The position numbers and the translations under genes are program-made. From the NCBI GenBank assembly GCA_035711845.1, contig DASTBU010000073.1:1-16571 (forward strand): a DNA stretch of 16,571 nucleotides, written 5' to 3'. Numbering within the stretch: position 1 is the stretch's first letter; every line of letters begins with the position of its first letter. Source of the DNA: DASTBU01 sp035711845. Its GTDB lineage: Bacteria; Acidobacteriota; Vicinamibacteria; Vicinamibacterales; 2-12-FULL-66-21. Below the pieces are notes generated by a model. It was not told the DNA's origin and ran no database searches. It saw only the letters and a program-made list of their open reading frames with translations. Shown here in pieces: positions 1-7,096 of this stretch.

Positions 1-185
1 CGGAGGATGCTGGTCGAGGATCGATCGGTCACGTCGCGAGTCTCCTTGGCGCCCGGTTCAGGCTGACGATGAGTGCGGGATCGTCAGAGCTTGTACAACA
101 GTCGGGGCAGGTCCGACAAGAACCCGAGGCGCCGACAGGGAACTCGATCGCCCCGTCCGACGTATTTGGCCTACAATGCAGGCAC
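1..185. other. Gene-free leader before repeat array A
   Basis: No gene is convincingly supported here. One forward frame is open from the window edge to a TAG at 234-236, but its third-position GC is clearly lower than in the real genes nearby and its translation resembles nothing I know. A TACAAT hexamer at 172-177 could be a -10 element for the downstream PadR operon, but no matching -35 is visible about 17 bases upstream. A TGCA tetranucleotide at 177-180 recurs just before all three repeat arrays of the window. Confidence 0.4.
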
Positions 186-283
186 AGGGACAGGCTCCTT
201 AAGGCACCTGTCCCCCTAAGGTGCCTGTCCCTCTAGAGTGACTGTCCCCCTAAGGTGCCAGTCCCCTTAAGGGGACTGTCCCC
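186..283. repeat. 17-bp tandem repeat array A (REP-like)
   Basis: The array has an inverted first unit at 186-202 (a diverged form of GGGGACAGGTGCCTTAA), four direct 17-base units (203-219, 220-236, 237-253, 254-270; consensus GGTGCCTGTCCCCTTAA) and a truncated 13-base unit (271-283). An 18-base perfect palindrome, AGTCCCCTTAAGGGGACT, lies at 260-277, centred on TTAA. The array ends two bases before the PadR ATG at 286, so it occupies the position where a ribosome binding site should be. Arrays B (11655-11701) and C (15316-15396) share the architecture. It looks like a REP-type palindromic repeat family; any mobilising transposase is not in this window. Confidence 0.88.
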
Positions 284-285
284 AT

Positions 286-603
286 ATGTACCTCGGCGAA
301 TTCGAGCAGATCGTCCTGATTGCCGTGCTGAGGCTCGGCGAAAATGCCTACGCGATCCCCATCCGCGAGGAGATCGAACAGCGGACCGGTCGCAAGATCG
401 CGCGCGGCGCGTTGTACACCGCCCTCGACCGCCTCGAGGCGAAACGCTGCCTCCGATCGAACATGAGCGAACCGCTGCCCGAGCGCGGCGGCCGGTCCCG
501 TCGTTACTTCACCGTCACATCCACGGGTCTCGCGGCGGTTCGTGCCACCAGACAGTCGCTGCTGCGCCTCTGGCAAGGGCTCGAGGGGCTTCTCGAATCA
601 TGA
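286..603 (+). CDS. PadR-family transcriptional regulator
   Basis: This 105-residue protein is a compact PadR-type winged-helix DNA-binding regulator. The opening LGEFEQIVLIAVLRLG segment, the EEIEQRTGRKIARGALYTALDRLEAK helix-turn-helix region (about residues 28-52) and the following wing with RGGRSRRYFTVTSTG match the short PadR proteins that precede ADOP permeases in Acidobacteriota. Such proteins usually bind their own promoter as dimers and release it on ligand binding; the ligand here is unknown. The ATG at 286 is the only start that keeps the conserved N-terminus. It has no normal Shine-Dalgarno: the nearest purine run, AAGGGG at 269-274, lies inside repeat array A and is 11 bases away. 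The stop overlaps the permease start by four bases (ATGA, 600-603), so the two are probably translationally coupled. Repression of its own operon is inferred from the arrangement. Confidence 0.9.
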   Translation: MYLGEFEQIVLIAVLRLGENAYAIPIREEIEQRTGRKIARGALYTALDRLEAKRCLRSNMSEPLPERGGRSRRYFTVTSTGLAAVRATRQSLLRLWQGLEGLLES

Positions 604-3284
604 GCCGCCCCAGGCGCCTGCCACCCGCTCTCGCCGAACGGGTACTCGCCGCGCTGCTCGCGGCCCCCGATCAGCGCGAGTCGATCCTGGGAGACCTGCA
701 CGAGGACTACGTCGCACGCGCGCAGACCTCCCGTGCCCGGGCCGCGGCATGGTACTGGTCGGAATCCACGCGCATCGCCACTCGCCTTGCCGCCCGCGCG
801 GCTCTCGACTGCTTCCGCCGTTCGCCGCGGCCGCAGCCATATCCGACACCTTCCGGAGATGCGCTCATGCGTACCCTGGGACTCGAGTTTCGCCACGCGC
901 TCCGCGCGATCATCAAGCGTCCGGCGCTCTCAGGCATCCTGATCCTGACAATGGCGCTCGGGCTGGGCGCAAACGCAGCGGTATTTTCGATGATCGACGC
1001 GCTGGTGCTTCGGCCGTTCACGATGCCGGACGTCGACCGAATCGTGATGCTGTCGCACACAACGCCAGATGACATCGATAGACGCGAGACCGTCTCCCCC
1101 GCGGACTTCATCGACTGGAAGAAGCAAACCGATGTCTACGAACGTCTGGCCGCTGTCGAGTGGTGGAACGCCAACCTGGTCGGACGGGACGAGCCCGAGG
1201 CTGTTCTCGGCTTCCGGGTCTCGGCGGACTTTTTTCCCGCAGTAGGCGTACAGCCAGCGCTCGGACGGTTCTTCATGGCTGATGAGGAAACGCCAGGTAA
1301 CGATCGACGCGTCATTCTGAGCCACGGCCTGTGGCAGCGGCGCTTCGCCGGCGACACGGCCATCGTCGGTCGCGCCGTCCTGATCGACGGCGCGCAACTC
1401 GAGGTTGTCGGCATTGCGCCCGAGGGTTTCGATTTCCCGATGGGCGCGCAACTGTGGGGGCCGCTCGCGTTCGACGCCAAGACCGCGGCGAACCGACGGA
1501 GCCGCTACCTGACCGTCATCGGTCGGCTCGCCGCCGGTCGAAGCCTCGAGGACGCCAAAGCACAGATGGCCGTGGTAAACGATAGGCTCGAGAAGCAGTA
1601 TCCCGACTCCAACCGGGGCTTCGAACTCCGCGTCTACACGCTCGCGCAAGGGATGCTCGACGTCGGTCTGGGTCCAATCCTCTCGTTATGGCAGGCGTCC
1701 GCTTTCTTTGTCCTGCTGATAGCAGGCGCGAACGTCGCCAGTCTGCTTCTTGCCCGCGGTGCAGAACGCCATCGCGAGATGGCGGTGCGCCTCGCCATCG
1801 GCGCCAGCCGCGCTCGCGTTGTACGCGGACTGCTCCTCGAGAGCCTGATCCTTGCCCTTGCTGCCGTCCCGCTTGCGATGGGTGTGACCTGGATCGCTCT
1901 CGATCTCCTCCGCGGCGCAATGCCTGCCAAGATTGCGCCGTTTGTCGCGGGATGGAACGAAATCGACGTCGATGGCCGCCTCCTGGGCGTCACCGCGCTG
2001 GTGGCAGTGGCGACAGCGATCCTGTTCGGCCTCGTCCCCGCATTTCAGGCCGCCCGACCGCGACTGGCGGAATCACTGAAGGAAGGTGGACGCACATCCA
2101 CGGCAGGCAGCCGGCTCTGGTTGAGGCGGGGTCTCGTCATCGCCGAGCTCGCGCTCGCGCTGCCTCTGCTCGTGACCTGCGGACTCAGCCTGTTGAGCGT
2201 TCATCAATTCCTCAACGGTCCTCAAGGCTACAACCCCGAGCAGCTGCTGACGATGCAGGTCGCGCTCCCGGACACGACTTATCCCGACGATCGGGCGAGG
2301 CGGCAGTACGCGGACCGGGCGGTAGCGGTACTCTCGAAGCTTCCCGGCGTCCGGGTGGCGGCCGCGATCAACAACATGCCGGGCGGGGATGGCAATTCCG
2401 GGCGCGCAGTAGAGATCGAGGGGCAGCCGAACCCCGATCCGGCCAACCCTCCGCGCGTCGATTACCGGACAGGCACACCTTCTCTGTTCGCAACTCTCGA
2501 GCTTCCGCTCCATGCCGGCCGGGGTCTCGCCGATCAAGACCGGGAGAACACGCTGCGGGTCGCCGTGATCTCGCAGTCCCTCGCCCGGAAGTACTGGCCG
2601 GATGTCGATCCGCTCGGACGCCGGCTCAAGCTTGCCGACGGCCCCTGGCTCACCGTTGTAGGCGTGTGCGGCGACGTCATCCACCACTGGTTCTCACGGC
2701 GCAACTTCCCCACTGTCTACACGCCCATGGCTCAGGCTCCGTCGGGGAACATGGCCCTGCTGCTGCGAACGTCCGGCGATCCCGGGTCCGTCACAACCGA
2801 CGCCCGCCGTGCGCTTCGGAGTGTGGACACCGTTCAGCCGGTATTCGAGGTCATGACGATGCGGGCTGCGCTGCTGGACCGGACGCTTGGCTTGCGCTAT
2901 GTGGCAGGCATCATGACCGCCTTTGGCGGACTGGCTCTGCTGCTCGCGGTGGTGGGCGTGTATGGTCTGATGGCATATATGGTCACTCAGCGTACGCACG
3001 AGATCGGCGTGCGCATGGCGCTCGGCGCGACCGAGCGCGACGTGCTGCGCCTGACGGTTGGCCAGACGGGCCGCCTCGCTGCCCTTGGCGTGGGTCTGGG
3101 GATCGCGCTCGCCCTGGCACTCAGCCGGCTGATCGAAGCAGGATTGCTCGGTGTCGCGCCCAACGACCTCCGCATCGTCGGAGGCTTCGCCGTCGTGTTG
3201 ACTGCATCTGCGCTCGCCGCGGGATATGTGCCCGCCCGCCGCGCAGCGACACTCAACCCGATCGTCGCATTACGGTCAGAATAA
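600..3284 (+). CDS. ADOP-type duplicated MacB/FtsX permease with permease prefix domain
   Basis: This 894-residue membrane protein is an ABC3/MacB-like permease in which two FtsX units are fused in one chain and no ATPase is present. That is the layout of the acidobacterial duplicated orphan permeases. Residues 1 to about 75 form a soluble prefix containing GDLHEDY (31-37), typical of the permease prefix domain. The first membrane helix is near residues 105-125, followed by a MacB-like extracytoplasmic core (about 130-360) and FtsX helices near 366-490. A second helix (about 510-530), second core (about 540-760) and second FtsX unit (about 767-894, with EIGVRMALGA) complete the duplication. 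The corresponding EMAVRLAIGA motif is in the first half. The ATG at 600 is chosen because it overlaps the PadR stop and includes the prefix. A second in-frame ATG at 867, preceded by GGAG at 855-858, could yield the permease without the prefix. The transported substrate is unknown. Confidence 0.93.
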   Translation: MSRPRRLPPALAERVLAALLAAPDQRESILGDLHEDYVARAQTSRARAAAWYWSESTRIATRLAARAALDCFRRSPRPQPYPTPSGDALMRTLGLEFRHALRAIIKRPALSGILILTMALGLGANAAVFSMIDALVLRPFTMPDVDRIVMLSHTTPDDIDRRETVSPADFIDWKKQTDVYERLAAVEWWNANLVGRDEPEAVLGFRVSADFFPAVGVQPALGRFFMADEETPGNDRRVILSHGLWQRRFAGDTAIVGRAVLIDGAQLEVVGIAPEGFDFPMGAQLWGPLAFDAKTAANRRSRYLTVIGRLAAGRSLEDAKAQMAVVNDRLEKQYPDSNRGFELRVYTLAQGMLDVGLGPILSLWQASAFFVLLIAGANVASLLLARGAERHREMAVRLAIGASRARVVRGLLLESLILALAAVPLAMGVTWIALDLLRGAMPAKIAPFVAGWNEIDVDGRLLGVTALVAVATAILFGLVPAFQAARPRLAESLKEGGRTSTAGSRLWLRRGLVIAELALALPLLVTCGLSLLSVHQFLNGPQGYNPEQLLTMQVALPDTTYPDDRARRQYADRAVAVLSKLPGVRVAAAINNMPGGDGNSGRAVEIEGQPNPDPANPPRVDYRTGTPSLFATLELPLHAGRGLADQDRENTLRVAVISQSLARKYWPDVDPLGRRLKLADGPWLTVVGVCGDVIHHWFSRRNFPTVYTPMAQAPSGNMALLLRTSGDPGSVTTDARRALRSVDTVQPVFEVMTMRAALLDRTLGLRYVAGIMTAFGGLALLLAVVGVYGLMAYMVTQRTHEIGVRMALGATERDVLRLTVGQTGRLAALGVGLGIALALALSRLIEAGLLGVAPNDLRIVGGFAVVLTASALAAGYVPARRAATLNPIVALRSE

Positions 3285-3376
3285 ACAGGAGTGATCTAGA
3301 CCCCATCCGCCTCCGCCCGTCCGCGAAGTGTTCCATCTCCAATTGCAGCCAGGTGGGGCAGCCCGGCAGCGCTCGT

Positions 3377-3460
3377 GCTGACAGCTGACAGTTGATAGCT
3401 GGTAGCTGATAGCTGGTAGCTGGCAGCTGGTAACTGATAGCTGGTAACTGATAGCTGGCT
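3377..3460. repeat. Heptanucleotide tandem array, 12 units
   Basis: Twelve contiguous 7-base units with consensus (G/A)CTG(A/G)(T/C)A: mostly GCTGATA and GCTGGTA, two GCTGACA at the start, two ACTGATA near the end and a degenerate last copy. It lies 62 bases upstream of the dipeptidase ATG and 93 bases after the ADOP stop. Seven is not a multiple of three, and the open frames read through it are low-complexity shadows, so it is not coding. It resembles the heptamer repeats known from other bacterial intergenic regions such as the cyanobacterial STRR type, by form only. The flanks 3285-3376 and 3461-3510 hold no other gene. A weak TATCAT at 3477-3482 may be a -10 box for the dipeptidase. Confidence 0.9.
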
Positions 3461-3521
3461 GATACCAACGAGCGTGTATCATTCACCCGTCGGGCGCCGA
3501 GCCGCCCGTTGGAGGTTGATG

Positions 3522-4937
3522 ATGCGACGAATCCTGACAACGTGCTGCGCGTCTGCGCTCACGCTTGCAGCCCTCGAAACGGTCCCTCTCGCCCGGATCC
3601 AACAGCCCGACGAGACGCTGCTCAAAAAAGCCCGTGCGATCCACGAACGCGTGATTACGATCGATACCCACGACGACATCAACGCCCGCAACTTCACCGC
3701 CGAGACCAACTACACTCAACGGCTCGATACCCAGGTCAACCTGCCGAAGATGGTCGAAGGCGGACTCGACGTCGCTTTTTTCATCGTGTACGTCGGGCAG
3801 GGGCCGCTGACCGCGGAAGGCTACGACAACGCGTACAAGCAGGCGACCGAGAAGTTCGACGCCATCCACCGCCTCACGAAAGAGATCGCGCCCGACAAGA
3901 TCGAGCTGGCGCTTACGGCGGCTGATGTCAGGCGGATCGCACAAGCCGGGAAGAAGGTCGCCGTGATCGGCATCGAGAACGGCTACCCGATCGGCGAAGA
4001 CATCAAGCGGGTCAAGGAGTTCTACGACCGGGGCGGCCGATACCTGTCGCTCGCGCACAACGGCCACAGCCAGCTCGCCGACTCGAACTCGGGCGAGGCC
4101 AGCGGGGAGTGGCTGCACAACGGACTTTCACCCCTCGGCCGACAGGTGATCGCCGAAGCCAACCGACTCGGGATCATGATCGACATCTCGCATCCATCCA
4201 AGCCATCGAACCTGCAGGCGATCGCGCTGTCGAAGGCGCCGGTGATTGCCTCTCACTCCGCCGCGCGCGCGCTCGCCAATCACAGCCGCAATCTCGACGA
4301 CGCGCAGCTGCTCGCTTTGCAGAAGAACGGTGGTGTCGTGCAGACAGTGGCGTTCAGCAGCTACGTCAAGGTGGCCACCCCCTCGGCCGAACGGACGGCT
4401 GAGGTCACGAAGCTCGAAGAGGAATTCGGGCTGCCTGCCGGTACGCTGCGTGGCCGGGGTGGGCGCGGTTTCGGGCGGGGCGCAGGAAGGGGCGCCGGGA
4501 GAGGCGCGGCAGCCGACACCGCGACAGGTGCACAACGGGGCCGCACCGGCGGACGCGGTGCGCTCGCGCAGCTGTCCGAGGAGAAACAGGCGGAAGTCCA
4601 GAAACGACTGGCGGAGATTGACGCTCAGTTCCCCCCGCCTCCGCGCGCAACCGTGAAAGACTTCGTCGATCACGTCGACTACATCGTCAAGAAGATCGGG
4701 ATCGATCATGTCGGCATCTCGTCCGACTTCGACGGTGGCGGTGGAGTCGAGGGCTGGAGCGACGCAAGCGAAACCTTCAACGTGACGCTCGAGCTCGTGC
4801 GCCGCGGCTACACCGAAGAGCAGATCGGGAAGATCTGGAGCGGAAATCTGCTGCGCGTGATGGAACAGGTCCAGAAGGTGGCGCAGGAACTCCAGAAGGC
4901 GCGAAGCGAGGCAGGAGAGTCTGCAAATCGTCGATGA
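3522..4937 (+). CDS. Exported membrane-dipeptidase-like metallopeptidase (M19)
   Basis: This 471-residue protein belongs to the renal/membrane dipeptidase family (peptidase M19), zinc enzymes that hydrolyse dipeptides. The family metal ligands can be placed: H50 and D52 in DTHDD, E152 in GIENG, H224 in IDISHPS, H245 in IASHSAA and D402 in GISSDFDGG. The family stretches LSPLGRQVIAEANRLGI and the C-terminal GYTEEQIGKIWSGNLLRV are also present. An N-terminal signal peptide (about residues 1-25, basic MRR then a hydrophobic run) indicates export. The start at 3522 lies six bases after GGAGG (3511-3515). The adjacent ATG at 3519 is only three bases away, and an upstream ATG at 3474 would destroy the signal peptide. 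The protein is longer than usual for the family because of a Gly/Arg-rich insertion at about residues 307-350 (RGRGGRGFGRGAGRGAGRG). It appears monocistronic, with the heptamer array upstream and a hairpin downstream. Confidence 0.93.
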   Translation: MRRILTTCCASALTLAALETVPLARIQQPDETLLKKARAIHERVITIDTHDDINARNFTAETNYTQRLDTQVNLPKMVEGGLDVAFFIVYVGQGPLTAEGYDNAYKQATEKFDAIHRLTKEIAPDKIELALTAADVRRIAQAGKKVAVIGIENGYPIGEDIKRVKEFYDRGGRYLSLAHNGHSQLADSNSGEASGEWLHNGLSPLGRQVIAEANRLGIMIDISHPSKPSNLQAIALSKAPVIASHSAARALANHSRNLDDAQLLALQKNGGVVQTVAFSSYVKVATPSAERTAEVTKLEEEFGLPAGTLRGRGGRGFGRGAGRGAGRGAAADTATGAQRGRTGGRGALAQLSEEKQAEVQKRLAEIDAQFPPPPRATVKDFVDHVDYIVKKIGIDHVGISSDFDGGGGVEGWSDASETFNVTLELVRRGYTEEQIGKIWSGNLLRVMEQVQKVAQELQKARSEAGESANRR

Positions 4938-4982
4938 GCCCCAATCGCTAATCGTTCGTCAGAGCAAGGCGCCTCACACATC

Positions 4983-5018
4983 CATCCGGACGGTTTCGGC
5001 ACCGGGACCGTCCGGATG
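4983..5018. terminator. Bidirectional hairpin between convergent genes
   Basis: CATCCGGACGGT (4983-4994) pairs perfectly over 12 bases with ACCGTCCGGATG (5007-5018) around a 12-base loop. It sits in the 95-base gap between the dipeptidase stop (4937) and the DUF3999 stop (5033), which converge. Neither side has a run of T, only TTCTG on the plus side, so it is not a textbook intrinsic terminator. Position and stability make shared transcription termination or 3' end protection the best reading. Confidence 0.72.
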
Positions 5019-5032
5019 TTCTGCCATGCCGT

Positions 5033-7096
5033 TCATTGTTTCACCAGCTTCACAATCAGTCCGGTCAGGACGATCACGGCGCCGGCCAGGAGAACCCAGA
5101 ACGACACTGGTGAAATGAAGCCTTCCCCGCCAGGGACGCTATCGACAGGCGACTCGGCGCCCGGCGCGACGTCCCGGGCGGATGCGCCCATTACCTGCTG
5201 CGCGAGCAGCGCCAGATCGTACTGGGGCAGCTGCAAGTCATCCCGGCCATAAACCAGCCGCAGAGCGGGCCCGGAGCGCTGATAGTAGCGGAGCCGATAC
5301 GACGGCAGGAGCAAGCCTGCGGTGGTGATCGGCAACGGTGCGTTGTCCCCCTCGTCCACTATCAGCACGAGCGTCGATGCATCGATGGAGTCGACTTCGA
5401 GGCTCAGGGGTCGCGCTGGTGCCCGTTGATCGCTGTGCTGCCATATTTCAGACGCCAGAAGCTGGAACCAAGGGTCGCGGTGAGCGCGATCGGGCGGCCG
5501 CTCGATGCCGAGCTTCACCGTCCGACGAAACAGGCGAGCCGGGGTTTCGAGAACGATCCTCGCTGGCGGGAGTTTCTGATACGGCAACGCGATCTCGTAA
5601 AGCGTCAGCTGCCGGCCAGGCGCGGGTTTCAGGTCCGCCACTCGCGTGTCCGCAGGCGCCAGGGCGAGATCGATGCGCAGCGGCTCGTCCCGGCGTTCGA
5701 CGAGATAGGGAATCTGGCGGTCGGTCTCGTCGAGCAGGCGTAGGTCGGCAAAGCGCTGCGCGGGACCGCGGCTGTGCGCGAGAACCGCAGCGTCGAGCTG
5801 CAGTGAGACCAGCCCGGCGCGCGCGTCGGCGATGGACCTCACATGCCGGAAGCCGCCCGCGTCGATCGGCCCTCCTGTTTGCGGCGTCCCCTCTGACATG
5901 CCGGGCGGCACCGGCTCCGACTCAATCAACGCTCGAGCCGGACCCCACGTGGCTTCGGGCACTCGCGCCACATCGATCGATTGCCTCACGGCCTCGAGAT
6001 CGTAGGCAGGCTGCTGCAGGGTGCGATCGCCATAGCGCGCAATCAGCTCCACCGTGGATGCCTCGAAGTAGATCGCCGGCAGATCGGCCAGCACCGCCAG
6101 GATGCGTCTGATCTCCAGCGGCGCATTACTGCCATCGTCCACGAGCAGTTGGATGTCGGGTTCGTGAGGCGGGCTGATGGGCACGTGCAGATCGGCGGCC
6201 TGGGCGCCGTCCCGGACGACACGGCTGAGCGTGGCGTGACCAAGCTCGATCGGCGCCGCCTCGAACCCGGCGAAGCGCGATTCGGTCACCCGCGCCTCGC
6301 GGAAGACATGTCCACCTGCCACGTCGAGCTCGAGTGCGATGACGGGCAGGCGCGCCGCGGGCATCCGCACCCGGTAGCGGCTGCGTCCCGGCTCGCTCGG
6401 TTGTGCGTCGAACGCCAGCTGAATCGGAGGCTGGACGGGGAGCTGAACCCTGGCGGCGCGGCGGGCGCGCACACGCCGTGGCAAAGGCACCCGGCCGCTA
6501 TTGGTGTCGTTCCACGTGACGCGTACGTACCGGTAGGCGCCTGCGGTGAAACCGACTTCAACCTGACGCAGCCTCTCCGCGGGCAAATCGAAGAGCGTCG
6601 CCTCCGGCGCCAGTGATGTCCAGCGGCTGCGATCGCCGCTGCCTTCGACCGACAGCCGCTTCAGGAATGGAGCCGGGATCCCCTCGACGCCGATCCTGTC
6701 GATGGTCTCGCCGCTCCCGAAGTCCACCTCGAAGCCGCTGGTTTTCTTCGTGGGCTGCACGGGCAGCACACGACCCGGAATCCACTCCGGGTCTGCGGGC
6801 GATGAGTGCACGAGCAAGTAAGGAACCGCGCGTCCCGCGCCGTCGAACAACCGCAGGTCGATCAAGCCGCCCTCCGCCAGGATTCGGTCCCCCCGCCGAA
6901 TCACGCGGAACGGCGCCCCGCCGGCGAGCAGGAGTGCATCGATCGGCAGCCTCTGTGCGCCTGGCGGAGCCGCCCTCGCAGGCCGCTCGAACGCAAATCG
7001 CCCCTGCGAGGGCTGCGTCGGGGTGGATTGCGCAGCGGTGTGAGTGCCCCATGCGAGGGCGACCAGCAGGACGGCCGGGACAGGTCGAGGTTTCAT
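5033..7096 (-). CDS. DUF3999 domain-containing envelope protein
   Basis: This 687-residue protein has an N-terminal signal peptide (MKPRPVPAVLLVALAWGTHTAA) and one C-terminal helix (about 664-684, SFWVLLAGAVIVLTGLIVKL) ending KLVKQ. It is therefore mostly extracytoplasmic and anchored at its C-terminus. It matches DUF3999, a family of unknown function usually encoded beside DUF2339, exactly as here. The start at 7096 overlaps the DUF2339 stop by four bases (ATGA). The chain is internally duplicated: DLRLFDGAGRAVPYLL near residue 78 mirrors DLRLLDETDRQIPYLV near 448, VDDGSNAPL near 318 mirrors VDEGDNAPL near 580, and YGDRTLQQPAYDL near 353 mirrors YGRDDLQLPQYDL near 614. Each half seems to contain beta-sandwich-like domains. 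No catalytic motif is visible. A scaffold or sensor partner of the DUF2339 protein is inference only. Confidence 0.88.
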   Translation of the reverse strand: MKPRPVPAVLLVALAWGTHTAAQSTPTQPSQGRFAFERPARAAPPGAQRLPIDALLLAGGAPFRVIRRGDRILAEGGLIDLRLFDGAGRAVPYLLVHSSPADPEWIPGRVLPVQPTKKTSGFEVDFGSGETIDRIGVEGIPAPFLKRLSVEGSGDRSRWTSLAPEATLFDLPAERLRQVEVGFTAGAYRYVRVTWNDTNSGRVPLPRRVRARRAARVQLPVQPPIQLAFDAQPSEPGRSRYRVRMPAARLPVIALELDVAGGHVFREARVTESRFAGFEAAPIELGHATLSRVVRDGAQAADLHVPISPPHEPDIQLLVDDGSNAPLEIRRILAVLADLPAIYFEASTVELIARYGDRTLQQPAYDLEAVRQSIDVARVPEATWGPARALIESEPVPPGMSEGTPQTGGPIDAGGFRHVRSIADARAGLVSLQLDAAVLAHSRGPAQRFADLRLLDETDRQIPYLVERRDEPLRIDLALAPADTRVADLKPAPGRQLTLYEIALPYQKLPPARIVLETPARLFRRTVKLGIERPPDRAHRDPWFQLLASEIWQHSDQRAPARPLSLEVDSIDASTLVLIVDEGDNAPLPITTAGLLLPSYRLRYYQRSGPALRLVYGRDDLQLPQYDLALLAQQVMGASARDVAPGAESPVDSVPGGEGFISPVSFWVLLAGAVIVLTGLIVKLVKQ

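Noticed and set aside
3..236. Open forward frame from the window edge, as the C-terminus of an upstream gene
   Set aside because: Third-position GC is low compared with neighbouring genes, the translation is unrecognisable, and the last part is repeat array A.
255..599. N-terminal extension of the permease frame upstream of 600
   Set aside because: It overlaps the PadR gene entirely, reads through the repeat, and lacks family similarity. The ATGA overlap at 600 marks the start.
286..3284. PadR plus permease as a complete ABC exporter such as MacAB
   Set aside because: No ATPase or membrane-fusion protein is encoded in the window; the duplicated permease is of the ATPase-less ADOP type.
1688..3388. 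Long alternative forward frame within the permease gene
   Set aside because: Arg/Pro-rich shadow translation typical of GC-rich DNA, with no domain similarity.
3377..3460. Heptamer array as iterons of a replication origin
   Set aside because: There is no replication initiator gene, DnaA box cluster or AT-rich unwinding region close by.
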